This document shows, one piece after another, positions 33,248 through 41,543 of a stretch of DNA of 64,000 nucleotides; positions within the stretch are counted from its first letter, which is position 1; every line of letters begins with the position of its first letter. The notes beneath the pieces were generated by a model. It was given only the letters and a program-made list of their open reading frames with translations. It was not told where the DNA came from and did no database searches. Origin of the DNA: Arthrobacter sp. Soil763 (GTDB lineage Bacteria; Actinomycetota; Actinomycetes; Actinomycetales; Micrococcaceae); contig NZ_LMSH01000002.1 in NCBI RefSeq assembly GCF_001428365.1, positions 306,795 through 370,794 of the forward strand, given 5' to 3'. A program made the position numbers and the translations under genes.

Positions 33248-35079
33248 TGAGCGAGCGAGTGAACGAAGAGAAGACAACCCCGACCCCCGGCACGCCCCGG
33301 ACCGGCCCCGGCCCAGGTTCCGGCCCCGCGGAGGGAGCGGTGGCGGCGGCCAAGGCCGAGGCCGTCCTGCCCTCGCTCGGGCCACTGGGCATGCTCCGCT
33401 GGGCCTGGACCCAGCTGACCAGCATGCGCACCGCGCTGTTCCTGCTGCTGCTGCTCGCCGTCGCCGCCGTTCCCGGGTCGCTGTTTCCGCAGCGTCCCGC
33501 GAACCCCGCGGTGGTCACGCAGTACATCAAGGACCACCCCGACTACGGCAAGATCCTGGACTCGCTCCAGCTCTATGACGTGTACTCCTCGGCATGGTTC
33601 TCCGCGATCTACATCCTGCTGTTCATTTCACTGATCGGCTGCGTCGTGCCGCGCGCGATCGTGCACTACAGGGCCATGCGCTCCCAGCCGCCGCGCACAC
33701 CCGCCCGGCTGTCGCGGCTGCCCGAGTACGGCACCCTGGTGGTCCCCGCCGACGCCGGGATCCCGGCGTCGCGCGCCATCGACGACGCCGCCGCGCTGCT
33801 GAAGAAGCGCGGCTACCGGGTCGAGGTCCGGGACCGTGACGGGGCGCGCCCCTCGCTCGGCGCGGAACGGGGCCTGTTCAAGGAAGTCGGCAACCTGGTC
33901 TTCCACACCGCCCTGATCGGCGTGCTGGTCTCCGTCGCCGCCGGCGGCCTCTTCGGCTACAGCGGGCAACGGATCCTGGTGGAGGGCGACACCTTCGTGA
34001 ACACCCTCGTGGGCTATGACCAGTTCACGCCGGGCACCAACTTCCAGTCCAGCCAGCTGGAGCCGTACTCCATCCAGCTCAACAAATTCCAGATCACCTT
34101 CGACCGGGAATCCAAGGGCAAGTTCGGCCAGCCGATCGACTTCAAGGCCGACGTCACCACCAAGGAGAACCCCGGCGCCCCCGCCCAGCAGCAGACGCTC
34201 AAGGTCAACGACCCGATCAGCCTCGGCGGCACCAGCGTCTACCTCACCGGCAACGGCTACGCCCCCGTGGTCACGGTGCGGGACGGCGCCGGCAACGTCG
34301 CCATGCAGGGCCCGGTCGTGGCCAAGCTGCAGGGCGACAACTACTACTCCTCGGTGGTCATCAAGGTTCCCGACGCCAAGCCGGACCAGCTCGCCTTCGC
34401 AGGCTTCTTCCTGCCCACCGCCTTCATCACCCCCGAAGGCGTGTCCTTCAGCGGGGACCCGGAGCTGTTCAACCCGCAGCTGACGCTCAACTCGTACTAC
34501 GGCGACCTCGGCCTCAACGACGGCGCCCCGCAGAACGTGTTCGAGCTCGACGTCAAGAAGTTGACGCCGCTCAATGCGCGCAACCTGCCCACCAAGGGCA
34601 TCGTGCTCACCCCGGGAACCACCCACACGCTGCCGGACGGCAAGGGCACCATCACGTTCGACGGCGTCAAGCGGTACGTCGGCGTCGACATCCACCACAA
34701 CCCCGGCCAGGGCTACGCCCTGTTCTTCGCCCTGGTCGCCGTGGCCGGGCTGGTGACATCCCTGTACGTGAACCGCCGCCGCGCCTGGGTCCGCACCGGA
34801 ACCCACCCGGACGGCCGCACCATGGTCGAGTACGGGCTGCTGGCCCGCGGCGAGGACCACCGGCTGGCCGGCGAGGCAGCGGCGATCCGCGCCCTGCTTT
34901 CGGCTGCGTGGCCGCTTGAGGAAGTGGAGGGCTCCCAGCCGGTTCCCAGCGCGCCGGAGGATAATGACCGGGCGGACGCCGGTACGCGGACCGGCGCCGG
35001 CCCGGACACCGCGGATTCCGCCGCACCAGACTTCATCCAGTCCACAGCAGGCTCGCCCGAGTCAAAGAAGGAACAGTAA
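33247..35079 (+). CDS. resB: Cytochrome c biogenesis protein ResB
   Basis: A 610-residue membrane protein of system II cytochrome c maturation. Hydrophobic helices lie near 65-85, 115-135 and 215-235, a large extracytoplasmic domain (about 240-485) follows, and a last helix lies near 495-515. A disordered cytoplasmic C-terminus ends the protein. With CcsB it delivers and ligates haem to apocytochrome c. Start and stop overlap its neighbours by one base each, so the operon is tightly coupled. Confidence 0.93.
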   Translation: MSERVNEEKTTPTPGTPRTGPGPGSGPAEGAVAAAKAEAVLPSLGPLGMLRWAWTQLTSMRTALFLLLLLAVAAVPGSLFPQRPANPAVVTQYIKDHPDYGKILDSLQLYDVYSSAWFSAIYILLFISLIGCVVPRAIVHYRAMRSQPPRTPARLSRLPEYGTLVVPADAGIPASRAIDDAAALLKKRGYRVEVRDRDGARPSLGAERGLFKEVGNLVFHTALIGVLVSVAAGGLFGYSGQRILVEGDTFVNTLVGYDQFTPGTNFQSSQLEPYSIQLNKFQITFDRESKGKFGQPIDFKADVTTKENPGAPAQQQTLKVNDPISLGGTSVYLTGNGYAPVVTVRDGAGNVAMQGPVVAKLQGDNYYSSVVIKVPDAKPDQLAFAGFFLPTAFITPEGVSFSGDPELFNPQLTLNSYYGDLGLNDGAPQNVFELDVKKLTPLNARNLPTKGIVLTPGTTHTLPDGKGTITFDGVKRYVGVDIHHNPGQGYALFFALVAVAGLVTSLYVNRRRAWVRTGTHPDGRTMVEYGLLARGEDHRLAGEAAAIRALLSAAWPLEEVEGSQPVPSAPEDNDRADAGTRTGAGPDTADSAAPDFIQSTAGSPESKKEQ

Positions 35080-36170
35080 TGCCGTTCTCGATCAACGAAA
35101 CCATGGGGCAGTACAGCGAGCTCTTCATGCTGCTGGCCGCCGGGACCTACACGGTGGCCTTCATCGCCTTCGCCTGGGACCTGGCCAAGAGCAGCAAGAC
35201 CCTGCGCGCCGTGGACCTCAAGGCCGCCCAGCTCTCCGGCGCCGAGCCGGCACGCGTCCCCGTGGGCGCCGGCGTCGGGGCATCCTCCGCCGTCGACCGC
35301 TCCGAAGGCGCCGTCAGTGGACCGGCAGGGCGTGCCGAACGGCCCTCGTCCTCCGCCGCCGCCAGCGGTGCCGGGGTGACCGCCGACGGCGGCATGCGCT
35401 ACGGCAGCGAACGCCGCGCGCCCGCCCGGGTCGCCGTCGCCCTGACCGTGCTGGGTGCCGCCATCCACGCGGCCGGCGTCATCACCCGTGCGCTCGGCGC
35501 GGGCCGCGTGCCGTGGGGCAACATGTACGAGTTCCTGACCACCGGCGCCTTCGTCGCCGTGGCGGTCTTCCTGCTGGTCCTGATCCGGCGCGACCTGCGC
35601 TTCCTCGGCACCTTCGTGGTCGGCCTGGCCATCGTCATGCTGGTCGCGGCCTCCGTGGCGTACTGGACGCCGGTCGGGCACCTGGTGCCGGCCCTGCAGA
35701 GCTACTGGCTGATCATCCACGTCTCCATCGCTGTGCTTTCCTCGGCGCTGTTTACGCTGACCTTCGCGATGTCCGCGCTGCAGCTGGTCCAGTCGCACCG
35801 GCAGAAGACCACCGCCGCCGGCGGGGCTGACAATCTGGGCTTCATGCGCCTGGTGCCCAACGCCCTGAGCCTGGAGAACCTGTCCTACCGGATCAACGCG
35901 ATCGCCTTCGTCGGCTGGACCTTCACGCTGATGTTCGGCGCGATCTGGGCCGAGAAGGCCTGGGGCCGGTTCTGGGGCTGGGACACCAAGGAAGTCTGGA
36001 CCTTCGTGATCTGGGTGGTCTATGCCGGCTACCTGCACGCCCGGGCAACCCGCGGCTGGACCGGCACCCGCGCGGCCTGGCTTTCGATCGTGGGCTACCT
36101 GTGCGTGGTCTTCAACTTCACGATCGTCAACCAGTTCTTCAACGGCCTGCACTCGTACTCCGGCCTGTAG
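35079..36170 (+). CDS. ccsB: Cytochrome c assembly protein CcsB (CcsA/ResC family)
   Basis: A 363-residue membrane protein with about eight helices. The haem-handling WWD motif is WGRFWGWDTKEVWTF (about 290-305). External-axial His candidates are in ITRALGAGR-WGNMYEF and the late HARATRGW region. It forms the haem lyase with ResB. A long Ala/Gly-rich insert (about 45-105) separates helix one from helix two. A 14-bp hairpin terminator follows. Confidence 0.93.
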   Translation: MPFSINETMGQYSELFMLLAAGTYTVAFIAFAWDLAKSSKTLRAVDLKAAQLSGAEPARVPVGAGVGASSAVDRSEGAVSGPAGRAERPSSSAAASGAGVTADGGMRYGSERRAPARVAVALTVLGAAIHAAGVITRALGAGRVPWGNMYEFLTTGAFVAVAVFLLVLIRRDLRFLGTFVVGLAIVMLVAASVAYWTPVGHLVPALQSYWLIIHVSIAVLSSALFTLTFAMSALQLVQSHRQKTTAAGGADNLGFMRLVPNALSLENLSYRINAIAFVGWTFTLMFGAIWAEKAWGRFWGWDTKEVWTFVIWVVYAGYLHARATRGWTGTRAAWLSIVGYLCVVFNFTIVNQFFNGLHSYSGL

Positions 36171-36195
36171 GCCGCGCCACCCATCGTTTGCCGGC

Positions 36196-36229
36196 AATGG
36201 CCGCTAAGCCAGCGTGCTTAGCGGCCATT
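36196..36229. terminator. Bidirectional terminator between ccsB and the DUF559 gene
   Basis: AATGGCCGCTAAGC (36196-36209) pairs perfectly with GCTTAGCGGCCATT (36216-36229), with a six-base loop. The stop codon of the minus-strand gene (36218-36220) lies inside the right arm. Confidence 0.8.
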
Positions 36230-37198
36230 TGCGTCAGATGGGCGGAGTGGCGCGGTGCGGCGCCTGGGCCCCGAAGCAGGTGCCGGTGCCCAGCCTCGCT
36301 CCAGCAGCGCCGCCCGCACCCTGCTGACCGCCGTCGGCTCCATGCCCGGCCGGCACGGGGTCAGGTCCCACTGGGTCAACACAACGACCCGCCATCCGGC
36401 ATCCCGTGCCCTCTCGTCCCGGAAGATATCGCTGCGGCGCTGCCCGGGTTCAGCATGGTGGCCGCCGTCGTACTGAAGCGCAACCTTTTCCCGCTCGTAG
36501 GACATGTCCGGGTCCTGGATCCAGCCGCCAGCCTCGTCGAACATCGGAACGTTGATCCCGGGCTCCGGCAATCCGTGGCGGAGCAACAGCAGACGCAGTT
36601 CCGTCTCTTTGGGCGAGTCCGTGCGGGGCCGCATAAGGGTGCGGGCACGCGTGGCATTCCGGTAGCCGGACTTTCCTTTGCGTCCTGGTAGGTAGGCATC
36701 AAGCTCGCTCTGTGTGCACAGCGGGTGCCGGCGCCGCAACAGGAAGTCTCCGGCAATCACGAGGTCGTCGAGGCTGAGAATGTTGGCAAGGTCAAACCAC
36801 GTCCGCAGCGGGGAGGTGCAGCGGACGTGTGCGCCGGTGACAATCTCCTCCGGGGCAAGGAACTGCTGGTGCCCCACGACGTTCCTGCGCCGCACCGCGC
36901 GGTGGCCGGGCTGCCTCGTCAGATGGACGACGGAGGCGGCTGCCGGGCCCGACGGCAGCGGGAATCCCCACAGCTCCGCCGCGGAGAGATAGCTCACGAC
37001 GGCGTCGGTGGCCGCAGCCAGGGCATGGACACGTCCGAGGAGCGTGTCCGGGGTGGCGGCGGCGATCCGCACGCCATGGCAGGGGCTGGCAAGATCCCGT
37101 GCCCGGGTCCGGCCCCGGCTCAGCGCCGCCGCACGGGCCTCCGCCGTACTGAACGGCCTGTGGCGAAGCTGCGGTGGAAGCACGCTGGGTTGGCGCAT
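36218..37198 (-). CDS. DUF559/AbiEi-like protein with putative endonuclease domain
   Basis: A 326-residue protein. The N-terminal half resembles the AbiEi-type antitoxin/winged-helix region found in many actinobacterial DUF559 proteins (SAAELWGFPLP, VHLTRQPGHR). The C-terminal half carries a very-short-patch-repair-like PD-(D/E)xK pattern: ADMSYER-like lead-in, QYDGGHH, DIFRDERARDAGWRVVVLT. No partner toxin is adjacent. ATG at 37198 is preferred over longer starts because the upstream codons look non-native; the true start is uncertain. It sits between otherwise conserved ccs and men genes. Confidence 0.75.
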   Translation of the reverse strand: MRQPSVLPPQLRHRPFSTAEARAAALSRGRTRARDLASPCHGVRIAAATPDTLLGRVHALAAATDAVVSYLSAAELWGFPLPSGPAAASVVHLTRQPGHRAVRRRNVVGHQQFLAPEEIVTGAHVRCTSPLRTWFDLANILSLDDLVIAGDFLLRRRHPLCTQSELDAYLPGRKGKSGYRNATRARTLMRPRTDSPKETELRLLLLRHGLPEPGINVPMFDEAGGWIQDPDMSYEREKVALQYDGGHHAEPGQRRSDIFRDERARDAGWRVVVLTQWDLTPCRPGMEPTAVSRVRAALLERGWAPAPASGPRRRTAPLRPSDANGR

Positions 37199-37543
37199 GG
37201 ATGTATTCTGCGCCGGCTGGGAGCGGGTTCGGGCGTTATCCACAGGAGAACCCCGGCCCGGGGAAGAGTTGAATCTGCCGAGCAGGAGCGCTGGCTGCAG
37301 CAAACTTGGCGGCGGTTTGCCAATAACGGCTGCTCGGGGGCCGGGTTAACGGCCCTATGTGGCAAATGGCCGAATCTCAGTGCGAACCAGCGCGGGGACG
37401 TTCAGAGGAGCATCCTGTCCGCCAGCGCGAAGGGACGATCAGAGAGGGTCCTGTCCGCCAGCGTGAAGGGATGAGTAGATGAGCATCCGATCCGCCGGCG
37501 CGGAATGACGGCGGCAGGGAACCGGTGCGTCGGGCGACGGGGG
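37199..37543. other. Intergenic region with three tandem 36-37-base units
   Basis: This 345-base gap contains no supported gene. Its right part holds three tandem units at 37408-37443, 37444-37480 and from 37481 (last unit partial and diverged), sharing a core near TCCTGTCCGCCAGCG, continuing with GAAGGGA. The left part would contain the promoter of the DUF559 gene; no clear hexamers were found. Confidence 0.6.
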
Positions 37544-37969
37544 TTACTTGACCTCGTCGGTACCAGGGGCGGGGTCGCCGCTGCCGTGGGTTCCACCCGA
37601 GCCCGGACCCCGGGAGTCCCCGCCGTCATGGCCCAGGCGGCGCTCCCTGGCCTCCAGTTCGTCCTTGAGCTTCTTGATCCGGTCGGCCTCGGCCTGGTTG
37701 CGGCGGCGCAGCTCCAGGTTCCGGAGGAAGTCGGGATCGTCGTCCGGCGCCGTGGGGTGCCGGTAGTTCGAGGCGGCCGGTGCGTCGCCGCCGCGGGGGC
37801 GGCCGATGAGGAACCACAGGACGGCTCCGAGCACGGGAAGGAGGATCTGCACGACGATCCAGGCCGGCTTGGAAATGCCCTTGACCTGGCGCGCATCGGT
37901 GCGGATCAAGTCGATCAGTCCGTAGACAAAGACGACCAGTACGACGATGGGGACCACGACACGGAGCAT
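37544..37969 (-). CDS. PLDc_N-domain membrane protein
   Basis: A 141-residue protein with two N-terminal helices (about 3-20 and 35-57) matching the phospholipase D/cardiolipin synthase N-terminal (PLDc_N) pattern, here without a catalytic domain (no HKD motif). The rest is a charged helix (about 85-118, possibly coiled coil) and a Gly-rich tail. Function unknown. TAAACT lies six bases before the ATG, so it is probably leaderless and divergent from the DUF4229 gene. Confidence 0.8.
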   Translation of the reverse strand: MLRVVVPIVVLVVFVYGLIDLIRTDARQVKGISKPAWIVVQILLPVLGAVLWFLIGRPRGGDAPAASNYRHPTAPDDDPDFLRNLELRRRNQAEADRIKKLKDELEARERRLGHDGGDSRGPGSGGTHGSGDPAPGTDEVK

Positions 37970-37975
37970 AGCTTC

Positions 37976-37981
37976 AGTTTA
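37976..37981 (-). promoter_or_regulatory. -10 of a leaderless promoter (PLDc_N protein)
   Basis: TAAACT on the minus strand with a six-base gap to the ATG at 37969. Confidence 0.6.
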
Positions 37982-38089
37982 GCCTCCGCGGGAACTTCCG
38001 GGGTCTGGCCGTTGTCCTTCTCCCGCGCAAGCAGGCAGGGGGCGCTGGCCTGGGCGCCGCCTGGCCGGGCCTGCCCGGCGAGGGACGGC

Positions 38090-38095
38090 TAAACT
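38090..38095 (+). promoter_or_regulatory. -10 of a leaderless promoter (DUF4229 protein)
   Basis: TAAACT, identical to the divergent promoter at 37976-37981. The gap is six bases to the GTG at 38102 and only three to the ATG at 38099, which favours the GTG. Confidence 0.6.
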
Positions 38096-38101
38096 GGGAT
38101 G

Positions 38102-38410
38102 GTGGCCTTCCTGAAATACTCCCTGATCCGTCTGGCGCTGTTCGCGCCGCTGTTCGCCCTCTTCATTTACCTGCAGCTGGGCTGGCTGCTGGCCGCCCTC
38201 TGCGCCGGCATGATGGCCTTCGCCATCAGCTTCCTGTTTTTCCAGAAACAGCGCGACGAAGCCGCGGCCTCGCTCCACCAGCGGTTCTCCGGCCAGGCCA
38301 AGCCGCTTCGCAGCGCCGGTGAAGTTGCCGACGCCGACGCCGAGGACCGCCTGGTGGACGAACACCCGGACGTGACGGTCCGCACCGACGCCCGGCCCAA
38401 GGACTCCTAG
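38102..38410 (+). CDS. DUF4229-family membrane protein
   Basis: A 102-residue protein with two adjacent membrane helices (about 5-24 and 27-46), then a charged cytoplasmic tail. The family is found beside menaquinone genes in Actinobacteria but has no assigned function. GTG at 38102 is preferred over ATG at 38099 because of promoter spacing; the difference is one residue. A 16-base direct repeat duplicates the end of the gene, including its stop, at 38423-38438. Confidence 0.8.
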   Translation: MAFLKYSLIRLALFAPLFALFIYLQLGWLLAALCAGMMAFAISFLFFQKQRDEAAASLHQRFSGQAKPLRSAGEVADADAEDRLVDEHPDVTVRTDARPKDS

Positions 38411-38463
38411 CCGGGCCGCCCTGCCCAAGGACTCCTAGGCGGACGCCTCCCGGCTCAGGGCCG

Positions 38464-39345
38464 CTAGAAGCCCCGGCTCAGCACCAGGGCGAGCGAGAAC
38501 AACACCGCATAGCCGAGGTTGATCAGCCCGGTCTGCTTCAGCACCGGAATCAGGCTCTTGCGGCGCCGGCCCGCGATCATCAGCCAGGACGGCATCAGGA
38601 TGGCGGGGATCAGCAGCAGCACGATCAGCATCCAGGGCCGTCCGGGTGCCAGCACGATCACCAGCAAGATCGCCACGGCCAGCATCAGCACGTAGCTTTC
38701 GCGGGCGTGCTTGTCACCCAGCCGGACGGCGAGCGTCTTCTTTCCGGCGGCCCGGTCCGTCGGGATATCGCGCACGTTGTTGGCCATGAGCAGGGCGCAG
38801 GCAATCAGGCCCGTCCCGATCGCGCCCACGACCGATGCCAGGCTCAGCTGCCCGGCCTGCGTGTAGGTGGTGCCCAGGGTGGCCACCAGCCCGAAGAACA
38901 CGAACACGAACAGGTCGCCCAGGCCCAGGTAGCCGTAGGGGTTCTTGCCGCCGGTGTAACCCCAGGCAGCCAGGACACAGCCCACCCCGACCAGGATCAG
39001 CCACCAGGCCTGGGTGATGAGGACCAGGGCGAGCCCGAAGACCATCGCCAGGCCGAACGCAGCGAAGGCCGCCCGCTTGACGTGCTCCGGCTTCGCCACG
39101 CCGGAGCCGACCAGCCGCAGCGGCCCCACGCGGTCCGCGTCCGTGCCGCGGATGCCGTCCGAGTAATCGTTGGCGAAGTTCACCCCGACCTGCAGCAGCA
39201 GCGCCACGAGGGCCGCCAGAACGGCGTTGACGGGTCGGAACGCACCCATCTCGTAGGCGGCCGCGGTGCCGATCAGGACGGGCGCGATCGCGGCCGGCAG
39301 GGTGCGCAGACGGGCGCCTTGGATCCATTGTGCGGCTGTGGCCAC
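38464..39345 (-). CDS. menA: 1,4-dihydroxy-2-naphthoate polyprenyltransferase
   Basis: A 293-residue UbiA-family membrane enzyme that attaches the polyprenyl chain to DHNA in menaquinone synthesis. The first Asp-rich motif is NDYSDGIRGTD and the second is DIPTDRAAGKK; about nine helices are predicted. GTG at 39345 (ATAAQWIQGARLRTLP) has GAGG eight bases upstream. An ATG far upstream would add residues without family similarity. It is the third gene of menB-menE-menA. Confidence 0.94.
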   Translation of the reverse strand: MATAAQWIQGARLRTLPAAIAPVLIGTAAAYEMGAFRPVNAVLAALVALLLQVGVNFANDYSDGIRGTDADRVGPLRLVGSGVAKPEHVKRAAFAAFGLAMVFGLALVLITQAWWLILVGVGCVLAAWGYTGGKNPYGYLGLGDLFVFVFFGLVATLGTTYTQAGQLSLASVVGAIGTGLIACALLMANNVRDIPTDRAAGKKTLAVRLGDKHARESYVLMLAVAILLVIVLAPGRPWMLIVLLLIPAILMPSWLMIAGRRRKSLIPVLKQTGLINLGYAVLFSLALVLSRGF

Positions 39346-39397
39346 GGTCAGTACCTCGTTGGGTCGGTGAAACTCTGGGAACTCGGGTCTAGCTGTT

Positions 39398-40561
39398 CTA
39401 TTTTCCCTGATGACGGGCATCCAGCCGAACGGTCATGCCAATCCGGTCGGGTTTGCCGTTCGGCAGCATCAGCAGGTCCGCCGCCGTGAGTACGGTTTTC
39501 GGAACCAGGGCGCCGGACAGCCCGCCGGCGTTCCCGGCGGCGAGCCGGCCGCTAAAGGCGGCGGCCGCGGCGGGGGAGTCGTCCGTCAGCACCACCCAGG
39601 CCGCCAGCGCCTGGCCCCATTCGGCGGACGGGACCCCGGCGACGAAAGCCGCCCGAACGCCGTCGAGCCGTTCCAGCTCCCCCTGGACGTGCGCGGCGGA
39701 GACCTTCACGCCGCCGGTGATGACGACGTCGTCGGCGCGGCCGTGCACGGTGAGGACACCGTCCGCGGACAGCGCGCCCAGGTCGTTGGTGCGGTACCAG
39801 CGCGTCCCGCCGTCCTCGGAAAACGCAGCCTCCGTCAGCCCGGGCTCGCCGAGGTACCCCGCGGCAACCGTGGCGCCGCCGAGCAGGATCCTGCCGTCCG
39901 GACCGATCCTGACCTCGACGCCGTCCAGCGGGACGCCGTCGTAGACGCAGCCGCCGCAGGTCTCGGCCGAACCGTAGGTGGTCACGACCTTCACGCCCGC
40001 GTTCCGGGCTGCCGCGAGCAGTTCCGCGGACGCCGGGGCGCCGCCCAGCAGCACCGCGTCGAAGCGCCGGAGTGCGGCCAGGGTCGGCGCCGCGGGGGAC
40101 TCGAGCAGGCGCTGCAACTGGGTGGGGACCAAGGAGGTGAAACGGATCCGGTCGGTCAGTTCCTGCGCCGCGGCGGTGAAGGCCTCCGGGGTGAACCCGC
40201 CGGAGAGGTCCATGGCCCAGGGCCGCGTGCCGGCGAAGAGGGAACGCACCAGCACCTGCACTCCGGCCACGAACTGCACCGGCAGCGCCAGCAGCCACTG
40301 GCCTTCGCCCTTGAGAGCCATCGCGGTCGCCATGGAAGAAGCGGCGAGGGCGTCCGCTGTGAGGACCGTGGCCTTGGGCGCCCCGGTGGAACCGGAGGTC
40401 CGGACCACGACGGCGGCATCCTCGAAGCCGGGGGTGTCCACGAACGCCACGGCGGGGGAGCCGTCGGGGCCGGCGGACAATTCGACGGCGGGCCCCTCCC
40501 CGCGGAGGGCGGCGGCGAGGGCGGCCAGGGCGGGGTTGAGGCTGAGCGGGGCGGCAGTCAC
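39398..40561 (-). CDS. menE: o-succinylbenzoate-CoA ligase
   Basis: A 387-residue AMP-forming ligase that makes OSB-CoA for menaquinone. The P-loop-like core is VRTSGSTGAPKATVL. TYGSAETCGG (adenylate-binding) and the hinge GRADDVVITGGVKVS are present. It is shorter than many MenE proteins but typical of actinobacterial ones. GTG at 40561 begins seven bases after the menB stop, so it is cotranscribed with menB. Confidence 0.92.
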   Translation of the reverse strand: MTAAPLSLNPALAALAAALRGEGPAVELSAGPDGSPAVAFVDTPGFEDAAVVVRTSGSTGAPKATVLTADALAASSMATAMALKGEGQWLLALPVQFVAGVQVLVRSLFAGTRPWAMDLSGGFTPEAFTAAAQELTDRIRFTSLVPTQLQRLLESPAAPTLAALRRFDAVLLGGAPASAELLAAARNAGVKVVTTYGSAETCGGCVYDGVPLDGVEVRIGPDGRILLGGATVAAGYLGEPGLTEAAFSEDGGTRWYRTNDLGALSADGVLTVHGRADDVVITGGVKVSAAHVQGELERLDGVRAAFVAGVPSAEWGQALAAWVVLTDDSPAAAAAFSGRLAAGNAGGLSGALVPKTVLTAADLLMLPNGKPDRIGMTVRLDARHQGK

Positions 40562-40568
40562 GGCGGGC

Positions 40569-41522
40569 CTAGAAGTAGTACGGGAACCGGGACCAGTCCG
40601 GGTCCCGTTTTTCCAGGAAGGCTTCCTTGCCCTCCACCGCCTCGTCGGTCATGTAGGCCAGGCGGGTCGCTTCGCCGGCGAACACCTGCTGGCCGGCCAG
40701 GCCGTCGTCGGCGAGGTTGAAGGCGAACTTCAGCATCCGGATGGCCTGCGGGGACTGCCGGGCGATGTCCGCCGCGTATTCCAGCGCCACCTCCTCGAGC
40801 CGTTCGTGGTCGACGGCCTCGTTCACCGCGCCCATCCGGACCATGTCCTCGGCGGAATATTCGCGGGCCAGGAAGAAGATTTCGCGGGCGGCCTTTTGCC
40901 CGATCTGGCGGGCCAGCAGCGCCGAGCCGTAGCCGGCGTCGAAACTGCCCACCGTGGCGTCGGTCTGCTTGAACTTGCCGTGCTGCCGGGACGCGATGGT
41001 CAGGTCGGAGACGACGTGCAGCGAATGTCCGCCACCCGCGGCCCAGCCGTTCACGACGGCGATGACCACCTTGGGCATGGTCCGCATCAGCCGCTGGACT
41101 TCGAGAATGTGCAGCCGGCCGGCGCGGGCGGGGTCGATCGTCTCCTGGGTTTCCCCGTCCGCATAGCGGTACCCGTCCCGGCCGCGGATCCGCTGGTCGC
41201 CGCCGGAGCAGAACGAGTGGCCGCCGTCCTTGGGCGAGGGGCCGTTGCCGGTCAGCAGCACCGTGGCGACGTCAGGGGTCATCCGGGCGTGGTCCATGGC
41301 CCGGTAGAGCTCGTCCACGGTGCCGGGCCGGAAGGCGTTGCGCACCTCGGGCCGGTTGAAGGCGATCCGGACGGTGGGCAGGTCCCGGACCACGGTGCCG
41401 TCGTCGGAGCGCTCCACCTGCCGGTGGTAGGTCATGTCCTGGAAGTCGTCGAAGCCGGACACGGTGCGCCAGCGGGTGGGGTCAAAGACGTCGGATACCT
41501 TGGCGGGGATTTCGTTGCTCAC
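40569..41522 (-). CDS. menB: 1,4-dihydroxy-2-naphthoyl-CoA synthase
   Basis: A 317-residue crotonase-fold enzyme that cyclises OSB-CoA. The characteristic MenB loop FCSGGDQRIRGRDGY and the oxyanion region VNGWAAGGGHSLHVV are intact. The start is GTG at 41522, with TAGACT six bases upstream and no Shine-Dalgarno sequence (leaderless type). It heads the menBEA transcript; menD, menF and menC are not in this window. Confidence 0.95.
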   Translation of the reverse strand: MSNEIPAKVSDVFDPTRWRTVSGFDDFQDMTYHRQVERSDDGTVVRDLPTVRIAFNRPEVRNAFRPGTVDELYRAMDHARMTPDVATVLLTGNGPSPKDGGHSFCSGGDQRIRGRDGYRYADGETQETIDPARAGRLHILEVQRLMRTMPKVVIAVVNGWAAGGGHSLHVVSDLTIASRQHGKFKQTDATVGSFDAGYGSALLARQIGQKAAREIFFLAREYSAEDMVRMGAVNEAVDHERLEEVALEYAADIARQSPQAIRMLKFAFNLADDGLAGQQVFAGEATRLAYMTDEAVEGKEAFLEKRDPDWSRFPYYF

Positions 41523-41528
41523 AGACCG

Positions 41529-41534
41529 AGTCTA
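41529..41534 (-). promoter_or_regulatory. -10 of a leaderless promoter (menBEA)
   Basis: TAGACT on the minus strand with a six-base gap to the GTG start of menB. Confidence 0.65.
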
Positions 41535-41543
41535 GTAATCGGC

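Noticed and set aside
36205..36220. GCTAAGCACGCT on the minus strand as another AGTAAGC-type promoter element
   Set aside because: It is part of the perfect 14-bp terminator hairpin, deviates in the first bases and has no AT-rich hexamer at five bases.
37408..37510. Possible CRISPR-like repeats
   Set aside because: Only three imperfect, directly adjoining units without spacers, and no cas genes.
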